DNA of 30,825 bases from a virus: positions 1 to 30,825 of IMG/VR virus record IMGVR_UViG_3300046655_000727, one strand, 5' to 3'. Below, piece by piece: positions 1 to 8,149 of this stretch (position 1 is its first letter; every line of letters begins with the position of its first letter). A model generated the notes under the pieces. The model was given only the letters and a program-made list of their open reading frames with translations. It made no database searches and was not told the origin of the DNA. The position numbers and the translations under genes are program-made.

Positions 1-1
1 A

Positions 2-913
2 GGAGACAAAGCCTCAGAAGCAGGAGGTGTACAAGTAGGTCACGGAGAGTTCGGGCACGCAGTAAGTACGACAAAAGTACTTGGCGCAGAATCTGTTATG
101 AAAACTAAAACTTCTATGCAGAAGTATGGTAGAATGGAGGGGTATAAAAAACTAGAGTCCCACATCACCGCTTACAAAGAAAGAATGAATGTAAATCTAA
201 GCATTGACCACTATCAAGAAGTGTCTGCTAGAGGTAAATTAAAGAAAACATATACGCCTATACTTTCTTCCCAAGGAACAGGTGAAAACTTATTAGATGC
301 AATGGGAGAAAGAGAAGCTTTAGCAGAGCTTCGCAAAGCGATGCAAGAAGAGTACGAAACTATTGTAGATCAAGAAGGATCTCGAACTCTTCGACAAGCT
401 ATCGACGATACAACAACTTACGCTTTAATGAAAGGGGTAAAAATAGCGAAGTATAAAGGTGACGCCAAGCCCAAAAAGGTAGTAAAAAGCAGAGGTAAAG
501 GCCAAAATACTAAGAGCGTAAGTAAAATTGCAAAAGTAGGAGTTATAAAAGGAACAGGAGCTCCATCGCCAAAAAATAAAAGAAATACTAAACGAAGTAG
601 TACTTCTATAGTAAATCTTATAGGAGTTCTAAATGCCCAGCTACCTAAAACAGTAGCTAAAAATATGGGAGCTCCTGCTCTAGAATACCAAACAGGGCGT
701 TTTGCTAGTAGCGTACGGATAACTGATATTAGCCAAACAAATCAAGGATTTCCGAGTATAGGGTACACTTATCAAAGAAATCCATATGAAACTTTTGAAG
801 TTGGAAATAGACAGGGTACAATAGATAGAGATCCAAGAAAGCTGATAGATAGCTCTATACGAGAAATTGCTGCTAGTATGGCAATTGGAAGATTCTACAC
901 ACGGAGAAATTAA
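2..913 (+). CDS. Putative neck / tail completion protein, 3' part (lambda Z or HK97 gp10 position)
   Basis: This reading frame is open from base 2, so the gene enters from outside the window and at least 303 residues are visible. The ATG at 98 has no ribosome binding site ahead of it and is probably an internal methionine. The middle is charged and lysine-rich (about residues 105-195 counted from base 2) and looks like a flexible linker. The last 100 residues are compact and include ALEYQTGRFASSVRI, a region that fits the joining proteins between head and tail. I recognise no catalytic motif. The stop abuts the next gene's ATG at 914, and GGAG just before the stop serves that gene. The function comes from position before a tail terminator and tube gene, not from a decisive motif. 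It could also be another head-closure protein. Confidence 0.55.
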   Translation, partial: GDKASEAGGVQVGHGEFGHAVSTTKVLGAESVMKTKTSMQKYGRMEGYKKLESHITAYKERMNVNLSIDHYQEVSARGKLKKTYTPILSSQGTGENLLDAMGEREALAELRKAMQEEYETIVDQEGSRTLRQAIDDTTTYALMKGVKIAKYKGDAKPKKVVKSRGKGQNTKSVSKIAKVGVIKGTGAPSPKNKRNTKRSSTSIVNLIGVLNAQLPKTVAKNMGAPALEYQTGRFASSVRITDISQTNQGFPSIGYTYQRNPYETFEVGNRQGTIDRDPRKLIDSSIREIAASMAIGRFYTRRN

Positions 914-1372
914 ATGGGAGTTTATAGCAGGACGTATACTACTAGACGAACCTCCATTGTTGAAGCTATCGTAGATAAGCTTAAAGAAATAGATGGTAAT
1001 GGAAATTTTCTCACTGATGTATTTAATAATGTACACCCTCGTTTAAAGTTTTGGGATGAAGTAACTGAGTTTCCGGCAATTCATGTAAATGCAGGAAATG
1101 AAACCCGCGAATATCAAGGAGGAGGTTATAGAGATCGATTCCTTACTGTAACTATTCGATGTTATGTTAATGAAGAAGATGCTACAATAGCTCTTGATAA
1201 ATTACTAGAAGATGTGGAAACAGTTTTAGATGCTAATAGTCAACTTATATATGCAGATAAAACTGGAGCTTCACAACAAACTCACCAAATTTCCATCGTC
1301 AGTATAGACACTGATGAAGGAGTACTAGAACCCCTAGGAGTAGGAGAAGTTCTTATAGAGGTTCGATATTAG
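914..1372 (+). CDS. Tail terminator protein (lambda gpU-like)
   Basis: A 152-residue protein of the size and layout of siphovirus tail terminators, which form a ring at the head-proximal end of the tail, stop tube growth and join the tail to the head. It has an N-terminal helix (SIVEAIVDKLKEIDGNG), a central pair of strands with FPAIHVNAGNETREY, a strand reading RFLTVTIRCYV, a helix with ALDKLLEDVETVLD, and a last strand ending GEVLIEVRY. That order is the alpha/beta fold of the gpU / HK97 gp10-like family. The start is one base after the previous stop and is preceded by GGAG. It lies directly before the tube gene, as in lambda. The call rests on fold pattern, size and order. No diagnostic active residue exists for this family. 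Confidence 0.75.
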   Translation: MGVYSRTYTTRRTSIVEAIVDKLKEIDGNGNFLTDVFNNVHPRLKFWDEVTEFPAIHVNAGNETREYQGGGYRDRFLTVTIRCYVNEEDATIALDKLLEDVETVLDANSQLIYADKTGASQQTHQISIVSIDTDEGVLEPLGVGEVLIEVRY

Positions 1373-1402
1373 AAAATACTGACACGAATCAAAGGGTTCA
1401 CG

Positions 1403-1421
1403 TTCAAGTCTTTTCAAGTCT
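1403..1421 (+). repeat. Nine-base direct repeat in the tube gene leader
   Basis: The 64-base gap before the tube gene holds TTCAAGTCT twice, at 1403-1411 and 1413-1421, ten bases apart. It is followed by AGGAG at 1425-1429, eight bases before the ATG. No -35/-10 pair or hairpin is evident in the gap. The spacing of one helical turn could mean a protein site, or chance in AT-rich DNA. Confidence 0.4.
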
Positions 1422-1436
1422 CATAGGAGAAACACT

Positions 1437-2663
1437 ATGGCTGCAAATTTGCAACTGAGTAGAAATACTCATGTATTCCTACAGAAAACACAGGCGGCGT
1501 ATTCAAGTCAAACTGCCGACTACCTGTGGCAGATTCCTGTTCTGGATGGATACTCTTTCTCACAGGCTGTCGCGACTTCAGAAATTACTCTGAATGAAAT
1601 GGCACGAGATTCTAACTTATCAACTCGTAGAGCACGAGCAATGTTTAATGATGCTCTTGAGCCCGCAGAGTGGTCTTTTACAACTTATATGCGCCCAAAT
1701 AATAACGGTACTTCAGTTGATGAATCTCTCTGGGCAAACATGCTCGGAGATGTTTACTATGATGGTTCAGACTGGCAAACAGTTTCTACTACCCCCAACG
1801 GTCCTGTTACTCGTACAGGTGCTTCACAAACCGTAAGTTTTGACACTGAAGATTCAAACTATGTACAAGTTGGTAGATTTAATCTATTCTTTGTTCTTGG
1901 TGCGTGCGGGGATACAGCAAATAGTTCTTATAGTCAGACAAATGGCCAAACTATTTATAGGCTTGCAGATTGTGTTGTAAATACTGCTGCAATTGAATTT
2001 GATATTGACGGTATTGCCCAAATTACTTGGAGTGGTTTCGGTACTCAAATCGAGCAGCTGGCCACTGCAAATATGTCTACTAACCTAACAACTACTGGTA
2101 TTAGCTCTACAAAGAACTTTATCAAGAATCGACTCACTCAGTTGACCGTAGTTCCTGGAGCTGTGGGCACTCCCGTTCGTAGTCAAGATACTGATGTAGC
2201 AAATGAATTTGATCTTCAGTACTATTTGACTCTGACTGGCGGAAGTATTTCTTTTGAAAATAACATTAGTTTCTTGACTCCGGAAGAGCTATGTAAAGTA
2301 AATATTCCTATTGGTCACGTTACGGGCACACGCAGTATTTCTGGCAGCTTTACTTGTTATTTGGACGACTCTCAGCTTCAGCCAGATGGAAATGCAGGCT
2401 CAACTTCTTCTAAGCTCTTTAAAGACTTGGTAGATGATGAAGCCCGTGGTGTTGTACAAAATGACTTTAACTTGGTGTTTGATGTTGGGGGTACCGCTGG
2501 CATCCCCCGTGTTCAGTTTAACTTTGCGAATGCTCACCTTGAGATTCCAAATCTTAATATTGAAGATGTTATTTCACTTGAGACTAGCTTCCACGCACTG
2601 CCCACTAGCTTGGATGGCGCAGACGAAGCAGTTATTACCTATGTTGGTCCAACCAGCTTATAA
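1437..2663 (+). CDS. Major tail tube protein (lambda gpV position)
   Basis: A 408-residue protein expected to polymerise as stacked rings forming the tail tube. It is almost all beta: alternating hydrophobic strands with Ser/Thr/Asn/Gly-rich turns, no signal peptide and no membrane segment. The C-terminal 150 residues have the tube-family pattern of a short strand (GSISFENNISFLTP), a segment rich in Asp/Glu, and a closing strand pair with NLNIEDVISLETSFHALP and DEAVITYVG. It is longer than lambda gpV (about 246), so probably carries an extra surface domain. An ideal AGGAG sits before the ATG. Arg codons are mainly CGN (10 of 14), unlike most neighbours, which fits a very abundant virion protein. 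An intrinsic terminator follows, isolating it from the chaperone genes. Identity is inferred from order, composition and expression signs. Confidence 0.8.
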   Translation: MAANLQLSRNTHVFLQKTQAAYSSQTADYLWQIPVLDGYSFSQAVATSEITLNEMARDSNLSTRRARAMFNDALEPAEWSFTTYMRPNNNGTSVDESLWANMLGDVYYDGSDWQTVSTTPNGPVTRTGASQTVSFDTEDSNYVQVGRFNLFFVLGACGDTANSSYSQTNGQTIYRLADCVVNTAAIEFDIDGIAQITWSGFGTQIEQLATANMSTNLTTTGISSTKNFIKNRLTQLTVVPGAVGTPVRSQDTDVANEFDLQYYLTLTGGSISFENNISFLTPEELCKVNIPIGHVTGTRSISGSFTCYLDDSQLQPDGNAGSTSSKLFKDLVDDEARGVVQNDFNLVFDVGGTAGIPRVQFNFANAHLEIPNLNIEDVISLETSFHALPTSLDGADEAVITYVGPTSL

Positions 2664-2677
2664 TAATCTTAATTGTC

Positions 2678-2700
2678 AGGGGCTTCGGCCCCTTTACCTT
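2678..2700 (+). terminator. Intrinsic terminator after the tube gene
   Basis: AGGGGC (2678-2683), loop TTCG, GCCCCT (2688-2693) form a perfect six-pair stem with the very stable cUUCGg tetraloop, followed by TTACCTTT. It begins 15 bases after the tube gene stop. The T tract is interrupted, so read-through is likely partial. Confidence 0.85.
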
Positions 2701-2743
2701 TCAAAAAATTTTTCTTGACTTTTTAATGCTTTTGTAATATACT
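2700..2743 (+). promoter_or_regulatory. Sigma-70 promoter P1 with A/T-rich upstream element
   Basis: TTGACT at 2715-2720 and TATACT at 2738-2743 are separated by exactly 17 bases. Ahead of the -35 lies TTCAAAAAAT followed by TTTTC, like an UP element. The 20 bases at 2700-2719 match those at promoter P2 (22465-22484) at 18 positions. It lies directly behind the terminator and 44 bases ahead of the chaperone gene start, so it probably drives the chaperone, tape measure and tail-tip genes. Confidence 0.8.
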
Positions 2744-2787
2744 TATATTTCAAAAATAAAAAATTCTTTTATACGAGGCTACAATAA

Positions 2788-3210
2788 ATGAGCGACAAAC
2801 CTATTTCTCTTTCGAGTCTTATGACTCCAAGTAAAACTGTAACTCTTGATTTTCCAGGCTACTCAGGACTTACTGTAGATGTAACTTACTTAGCTCGAGA
2901 GGAGCTGTTAAAACTTCGTAAGAAGTGTGTGAGTACTAAATTTAATCGCAAAACGCGACAACCCGAAGAAGAGCTAAATGAAGATATGTTCTTGGTCGAG
3001 TATGTAAAAGGAGTTATCAAAGGTTGGAAAGGCCTTAAATATCGATACCTAGAAGAGCTTCTTTTGGTAGATGTTTCTGAGCTAGACCCGGATGACGAAC
3101 TTCCCTTTACACAGGATAACGCAGAGCTTTTAATGAAAAACTCTGGAGATTTTGATACGTGGATTACCGAGGTTGTTGGTGACCTTGAAAATTTTACTGG
3201 GAACAAGTAG
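2788..3210 (+). CDS. Tail assembly chaperone, short form (lambda gpG-like)
   Basis: A 140-residue acidic protein, the same size class as lambda gpG. It lies between the tube gene and the tape measure, where siphophages encode chaperones that hold the tape measure and recruit tube subunits. It has a beta-type N-terminus (KTVTLDFPGYSGLTVDVTYL), then a helical stretch with LAREELLKLRKKC and FLVEYVKGVIKGWKGL. The C-terminus is acidic (DVSELDPDDELPFTQDNAELL). The start is preceded by GAGG. Its last 20 bases contain a -1 slippery heptamer, and the zero-frame stop TAG (3208-3210) sits inside a stem, so a fraction of ribosomes should make a longer G-T product. This short form is expected to be much the more abundant. 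Chaperones are lost before the virion matures. Confidence 0.85.
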   Translation: MSDKPISLSSLMTPSKTVTLDFPGYSGLTVDVTYLAREELLKLRKKCVSTKFNRKTRQPEEELNEDMFLVEYVKGVIKGWKGLKYRYLEELLLVDVSELDPDDELPFTQDNAELLMKNSGDFDTWITEVVGDLENFTGNK

Positions 3211-3229
3211 CTGAGATACGAAAGCTACT
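3189..3229 (+). promoter_or_regulatory. Programmed -1 frameshift signal (A AAT TTT plus stem)
   Basis: The heptamer AAATTTT (3189-3195) is read A AAT TTT in the chaperone frame and fits the X XXY YYZ rule, allowing both tRNAs to re-pair on AAA TTT. Ten bases downstream, AGTAGCT (3206-3212) pairs perfectly with AGCTACT (3223-3229), a seven-pair stem with a ten-base loop that holds the zero-frame TAG. The -1 frame is blocked upstream by TGA at 3186-3188 and open from 3189 to 3623. Confidence 0.85.
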
Positions 3230-3626
3230 AAAACGTTATGTAGAACAGAGAACATCTAATTTTGATCTAGACAAGTATCTTACAATTTGTGAACAGCTAG
3301 GCCAAGAACCGGACCCTGCCAAAATGCCGCTCGAATCTTCAGAATTTCCTGAAGAAGTTCAAGTGGCATTTTTTATATACTCACTATTTGCAGATAGATG
3401 GGAGGGTATGAACGGTACTTACTTGGGAAAAGATTGGACAAATGTTAAGTATTATTTTAAGGTCTACAAAGTTCAAGAGCCTGCAGTAGTTATTTATTTT
3501 ATGCATGTATATGATGAACTTGTAATTCAAAGTAGAATGTCACAAGCAGACACCCGACGTAAACAACAAGAAAGAAAAGCTAAAACAGGCGGCGGAAAAA
3601 ATTTCGCCCATAAGATTCAAGGCTAA
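3189..3626 (+). CDS. Frameshift extension of the tail chaperone (lambda T part of G-T)
   Basis: This -1 frame is not a separate gene. After slipping at 3189-3195 the ribosome continues at TAC (3195) and adds 143 residues to the first 136 of the chaperone, giving a fusion of about 279 residues, close to lambda G-T. The extension reads YWEQVAEIRKLLKRYVEQR, then a segment with EQLGQEPDPAKMPLE, then FPEEVQVAFFIYSLF and WEGMNGTYLGKDW, a pattern typical of siphophage chaperone extensions. It ends in a basic tail (TRRKQQERKAKTGGGKNF) likely to contact the tape measure. The methionine at 3324 lies inside this conserved stretch and lacks a ribosome site, so it is not a real start. The stop TAA overlaps the tape measure ATG (TAATG at 3624-3628), coupling their translation. 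Confidence 0.85.
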   Translation, partial: KFYWEQVAEIRKLLKRYVEQRTSNFDLDKYLTICEQLGQEPDPAKMPLESSEFPEEVQVAFFIYSLFADRWEGMNGTYLGKDWTNVKYYFKVYKVQEPAVVIYFMHVYDELVIQSRMSQADTRRKQQERKAKTGGGKNFAHKIQG

Positions 3627-6600
3627 TGGCTAAAAAAATACAAATAGATATTGAAGTCAATGGCAAAATGCAGAAGGCTACTGTTTCTGCAAAAAAGCTA
3701 AATAAAGCCCTACAGGATACTAGCGATAGTGCCCAACAAACAGATAGAAATATAAAGGGTACTGCACAAGCTTCTTCAAATGCCAGTAAAAACTTTTCAA
3801 AAATGTCTCAAGGCATGGGAGGTCTTGTAGGGGCTTATGCTTCTTTAGCTGCGTCTTTATTTGCTGTATCTGCCGCGTTTAATTTTCTAAAAAGAGCCGG
3901 CGAACTAAAATCCTTACAAGCAGGTCAAACAGCATATGCCAGTGCTACAGGTACAGCACTTAGAAGTTTGACTAATGATATTATTCAAGCTACGAATGCT
4001 CAGATCTCTTTTAGAGATGCTGCGCAAGCAGCCGCTATTGGTACTGCAGCAGGGCTTAGTGCAAATCAACTAAAAAGGCTAGGTAAAGCTGCAGCTGACG
4101 CCTCTCAAATTCTTGGCAGAGATGTAACAGATTCGTTTAATCGTTTGATACGCGGCGTTACAAAAGCCGAACCAGAACTTTTGGATGAATTAGGTATTAT
4201 TCTTCGACTAGAAAGAGCAACTACAGATTATGGATTAGCTATTGGAAAAACTGCAGATGAACTAACTCCCTTTGAAAGAAGTCAAGCAGTAGCAAACGAT
4301 GTGCTTACACAAGCAGAAGAAAAATATAGTAAAATTCTTGATGTTGTAGGAAGAAGTCCAAACCAGTATGCTCAATTAGGAAAAGCATTTGATGATCTTG
4401 TAATGAAAATTCAGAAGATCACAGACGCAGTTGCAGGTCCTTTGGCAAAAGTTTTACAAGATACTCCTGCTTTGGCAATTGCTTCTTTTCTTCTTTTATT
4501 AAGGGGCCCTTTAGCGGCTATGGGAGTAAGTTTTCAAGATATTGCAACAAACGCAAGAAAATCCGCAGATGCACAAATAAAAGCTTTACAAGATGTAACA
4601 GATCGAGCAAAAATAGCTACATTAAACGTAGGTAAGCTAAAGCAAGAATTTAAAGGTGCCGCGGGGAAGGCGTATGCACTAAATCCAAATAGTAAAGTAC
4701 TGGAACGTGCCTCAAAGGGCACAATGTCAAAAACAGATAGAGCAAACCTTAGAAAAGCTTTAGCATCCGCAGAGGCTCAGTATAAAAAACACGGAACAAT
4801 AGTAAATGGCATTTTTAAAGGAATGTCGATTCAAATGGTTACAGATGTTGCAGGTGCTTTCGCTCAAATGGAGCTAGCGGAACAAAATAAAGTTGCAAAC
4901 TCAAAAGTTGCAGCAACTAAAATAGAACTCTATTATGCTAAAGCTGCAACTGGTATTAAAGTATTCGGATCCGCGCTGGCTAGTTTCGGGGTAAGACTTT
5001 TAAATATTGTAGGTTGGATAGGTATTCTAGCTACTGGATACCAAATACTTAAAGGATTCTTTAACGATGATAAGCCTGAACAAAAACAAAATTCCTTACT
5101 TGACGTCCAAAGAGATAAGATTCAAAAACTAAATAAAGAGTTGCAGCACTTTGTAGAGATACAAAGAATTATGGCCGAGGGAACCACTGGCGTTAAAGGA
5201 TTCGGAGCAGTTGCAGGAGTTTTAGATAATTTAGATACAAATACTATGACTCAAGCTATTTCAGAATTCCGAAACTTAAATAGTATTCAACAACAAAATC
5301 TAGAGATTCAAAAAGAAATAGATAGAATTACTGCAAAGAATGCTGCTATGAGAAAACAAGATGCTTTATATAGTCAGGCAGGAAGAACCGGCAGAACAGA
5401 AATGTTACCCGCGGGAAGAGCTTCTGAACAAAGTTTAGAAGAAGTTCCAAAATTAATAGAAATTCCCGAAAGCGCAAAGGCTTCTTCGGAGCTTTTATTA
5501 AAAGTACGTGATTCTATAAAAGCAATTAAAGAAGAGACAGGGCAAACGTTAGGTCCTTTTGAAACTTTAGAAAATATGCTATCTAATCCGGAAAGTTTTT
5601 CTGAAAAACAAATTTTATCGGCAGTAGTTGCTGCCCAAGAATTGGGTAAGACAATAAGAGAGCTGCCTCGTCTTACTACAGATGCTTCTGCAGCCTTAAA
5701 AGGCTTTACTAACAGTATCGCTCCAAAATCTCAAGCACAACAAACTATAGATGCAATTCAAAAGCAACTTACTGCTATGAAAAAAATAAAAGATGCAGGA
5801 GGAGTGATTGATGAAAAAGAGTATAACAAACTAGCTCAGGCTCAAAAAGATATTGCAGACTTTAGAGATAGAGCACATAAGACAGCATTACGTCAGTTGG
5901 CAACACAGTTAAAGATTACAAATGAAGTTGTAGGAGAAAGTCAAGCTACTCGAGCCGTTAGAGACGCTCAAAATGCAATAGTTGAAAATTCTGATACACA
6001 ATTGGATATTCAAGCACAGATAGCAGATATTGAAGAAACAAAAAAAGCTATAACAGGACAATTAACTCCAGAAGATCGTAATCGGTTAGAGATCCTTCGT
6101 GCTCAATTAGCTGTTGAAGAAAAAATTGGAGGTATTTTGAACCAAAAACTAGCTCTTCAACAAGAGCTCAAGCCCCTTCGCGATTCACAAGTCGCTGCAA
6201 ATGTAGAACGACAACGTTTACAAAACTTACAACAACTAGTTAATTTAGAACAAAAGAAAATGGGGTATGTTAAAGAGCAGGCACAGGCTCTTGAGACAGT
6301 TTTGAATGCACGTTTTGATAGGGCACTTATGTCAGCTAGAAGTGCCGGGGGCCATATGGACCCGCGAAAAGAGCAGGCTGCAAAAATTAAACTAGAAGAG
6401 CATTTAGTAAAAATAAGAACAGCTCAAATTAATCGTGAGTTTAAAATGAAAATGACAACTCTTACGATGGAGGAAAAGAATTTAAAGATAAGAAATAAGC
6501 TAGCAAAAATACAATATCAGATTCAAATGAAAGATCTTGGGCAAAAGACAGACGCAGCTACTCTAGCATATTTTGACTCAATTGATAAGAGTATATCAGA

Positions 6601-8149
6601 AACAGCTCGTTTAGGTAGAGAAACTGCAGAAATAACACGAAATACAGCTCTTGAAACAGTAGACTTAACATTAGATAAGTTGAAGCAAGCTGCAGGAGAT
6701 ATGTCCTTTAAGGGTCAGATGGCAAAAACTTTTGAAGAGAGTTTTAGAGACGGGTTAAATACTGCGCTTTCTGGTTTAATTTCTGGAGACATGACTTTTA
6801 AAGAAGCAATGATGTCTTTTATAAATACAATTGCAGATGCAGCAATCAAAAGACTACAAAATATGCTAGTAGATTCCATAATGGAAGCAATATTCGGGCC
6901 TGAAGAAGATATTGCTGAGAAAATGGAAAGAATTCTTAAAGAAGAACAAATGTCTTCAAAAGTTGGAGAAACTATAGAAGAGGGCGGTACTTCGATGGCT
7001 AAAAAACTAGATGACGTTTTAAGCCAGGAAATTCAAACTAGAGTTAAGGTTGAATGTTGCGAAGAATCAGGCGGCGGAACCGGTGTAGAAGACCTCGCAA
7101 CACTAGCTATGGGCGCAATAGCTGTAGGAGGGTTAGTTAAAGGTGGTGGTGAATATGATATGGGGAAGGTGGGTGAAGTAGTTGCAACAATGGGCTCTCA
7201 AACTGCTGAGTGGTTTACTAATGCAGCAGGCATGGAAGAAATGGTAATAAAAGCAAGTCCTGGCTCTATAACTTTTTCGGAAAAAATAGCCGCAGCAGTC
7301 GATGGAGTACCTCTTTTAGGAGATTTAATGTATAAGCTTACCGGAGGCGATAGTGGAGGAGGATTTTTACAAACTCTCGGCAAGGTATTTGGCGCTCCTT
7401 TAGGACTGTTAGGAGGCTTATTCGGGGGCAAAGGGTTTGCCGATGGAACCTCTTTTGCTAGTATGGCAACTCCTACAGGTATTCCTTTCGGCCCGGCAGC
7501 CGGAGGAGAGGGAGGAGCAGGAATTCTCTCACAAATAACTGGTATGTTTTCAAAGTTTCTATATGGTACTGGGGGTGATGGTGTAGGACTTGCAGGAGGT
7601 CTCTTAGGGTTTATTTCAGACATTTTCGGAGGGTCAGAAGCTTCGTCGAAGGTTGGTGCATTTATAATGAAACTTTTATCTCCAATTATTGCACCCATTG
7701 CAGCACTTTTCGGAGGCGGTTTTGGAGGGCCAGGAGGGCCAGGAGCGGGAGCAGGATTAATAGATGCTGTTTTTGGTCCAGTTGCTGGAATGTTTGGACT
7801 TGCTAGATATGGCGGTATTATGAAGCCTCCTAAAGGTTATAGAACAGGCGGAATAGCTACTGGCTCTGCTGCAGGATACCCCGCACTATTACACGGTAAA
7901 GAAGCAGTAGTTCCTCTCCCTCATGGAAATAAAATTCCTGTAGATTTAAAAGGAGCAGGAGGCCAACAAAATAATATTGGCGTAACTGTAAATATTGCAT
8001 CAGATGGCTCTTCTAGTATAAGCCAAGATAATGCACAAGCAGAGCAGGAGGGCAAATCAATGGCGGCAGCAATTTCTGCAGCAGTTACACAAGAGCTTAT
8101 AAAGCAGAGAAGAGCAGGCGGAATGTTAAGTCCGTATGGAGCAGCGTAA
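3626..8149 (+). CDS. Tape measure protein (lambda gpH-like)
   Basis: At 1507 residues this is one of the two longest genes of the main tail-assembly block. It sets tail length by spanning the tube lumen. At about 0.15 nm per residue the tail would be near 225 nm (inference). It begins with a basic, helix-rich region and has hydrophobic segments near residues 66-84, 281-295 and 456-475. The centre (about 480-1060) is long coiled coil rich in Gln, Glu, Lys and Ala. The C-terminal 400 residues switch to Gly-rich hydrophobic stretches (for example PLGLLGGLFGGKGF) and end with RYGGIM, RTGGIATG and HGKEAVVPLPHG, a motif often seen at the C-terminus of siphophage tape measures. I see no lysozyme, peptidase or transglycosylase motif. 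The start overlaps the chaperone stop, and the stop is followed at once by the ATG of the collagen-like gene. Confidence 0.95.
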   Translation: MAKKIQIDIEVNGKMQKATVSAKKLNKALQDTSDSAQQTDRNIKGTAQASSNASKNFSKMSQGMGGLVGAYASLAASLFAVSAAFNFLKRAGELKSLQAGQTAYASATGTALRSLTNDIIQATNAQISFRDAAQAAAIGTAAGLSANQLKRLGKAAADASQILGRDVTDSFNRLIRGVTKAEPELLDELGIILRLERATTDYGLAIGKTADELTPFERSQAVANDVLTQAEEKYSKILDVVGRSPNQYAQLGKAFDDLVMKIQKITDAVAGPLAKVLQDTPALAIASFLLLLRGPLAAMGVSFQDIATNARKSADAQIKALQDVTDRAKIATLNVGKLKQEFKGAAGKAYALNPNSKVLERASKGTMSKTDRANLRKALASAEAQYKKHGTIVNGIFKGMSIQMVTDVAGAFAQMELAEQNKVANSKVAATKIELYYAKAATGIKVFGSALASFGVRLLNIVGWIGILATGYQILKGFFNDDKPEQKQNSLLDVQRDKIQKLNKELQHFVEIQRIMAEGTTGVKGFGAVAGVLDNLDTNTMTQAISEFRNLNSIQQQNLEIQKEIDRITAKNAAMRKQDALYSQAGRTGRTEMLPAGRASEQSLEEVPKLIEIPESAKASSELLLKVRDSIKAIKEETGQTLGPFETLENMLSNPESFSEKQILSAVVAAQELGKTIRELPRLTTDASAALKGFTNSIAPKSQAQQTIDAIQKQLTAMKKIKDAGGVIDEKEYNKLAQAQKDIADFRDRAHKTALRQLATQLKITNEVVGESQATRAVRDAQNAIVENSDTQLDIQAQIADIEETKKAITGQLTPEDRNRLEILRAQLAVEEKIGGILNQKLALQQELKPLRDSQVAANVERQRLQNLQQLVNLEQKKMGYVKEQAQALETVLNARFDRALMSARSAGGHMDPRKEQAAKIKLEEHLVKIRTAQINREFKMKMTTLTMEEKNLKIRNKLAKIQYQIQMKDLGQKTDAATLAYFDSIDKSISETARLGRETAEITRNTALETVDLTLDKLKQAAGDMSFKGQMAKTFEESFRDGLNTALSGLISGDMTFKEAMMSFINTIADAAIKRLQNMLVDSIMEAIFGPEEDIAEKMERILKEEQMSSKVGETIEEGGTSMAKKLDDVLSQEIQTRVKVECCEESGGGTGVEDLATLAMGAIAVGGLVKGGGEYDMGKVGEVVATMGSQTAEWFTNAAGMEEMVIKASPGSITFSEKIAAAVDGVPLLGDLMYKLTGGDSGGGFLQTLGKVFGAPLGLLGGLFGGKGFADGTSFASMATPTGIPFGPAAGGEGGAGILSQITGMFSKFLYGTGGDGVGLAGGLLGFISDIFGGSEASSKVGAFIMKLLSPIIAPIAALFGGGFGGPGGPGAGAGLIDAVFGPVAGMFGLARYGGIMKPPKGYRTGGIATGSAAGYPALLHGKEAVVPLPHGNKIPVDLKGAGGQQNNIGVTVNIASDGSSSISQDNAQAEQEGKSMAAAISAAVTQELIKQRRAGGMLSPYGAA

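Noticed and set aside
98-913. Gene start at ATG 98
   Set aside because: The frame stays open to base 2 and there is no Shine-Dalgarno. The true start is most likely outside the window.
1373-1436. Promoter ahead of the tube gene
   Set aside because: No -35/-10 pair with proper spacing is visible, only a short direct repeat and a strong ribosome site.
3324-3626. Independent 100-residue gene starting at ATG 3324
   Set aside because: The frame is open from 3189, the conserved chaperone sequence begins before the ATG, and no ribosome site precedes it. It is the frameshift extension.
7198-7698. 166-residue minus-strand frame over the tape measure C-terminus
   Set aside because: Pro/Ala-rich complement of Gly codons, no start signals, all neighbours on the + strand.
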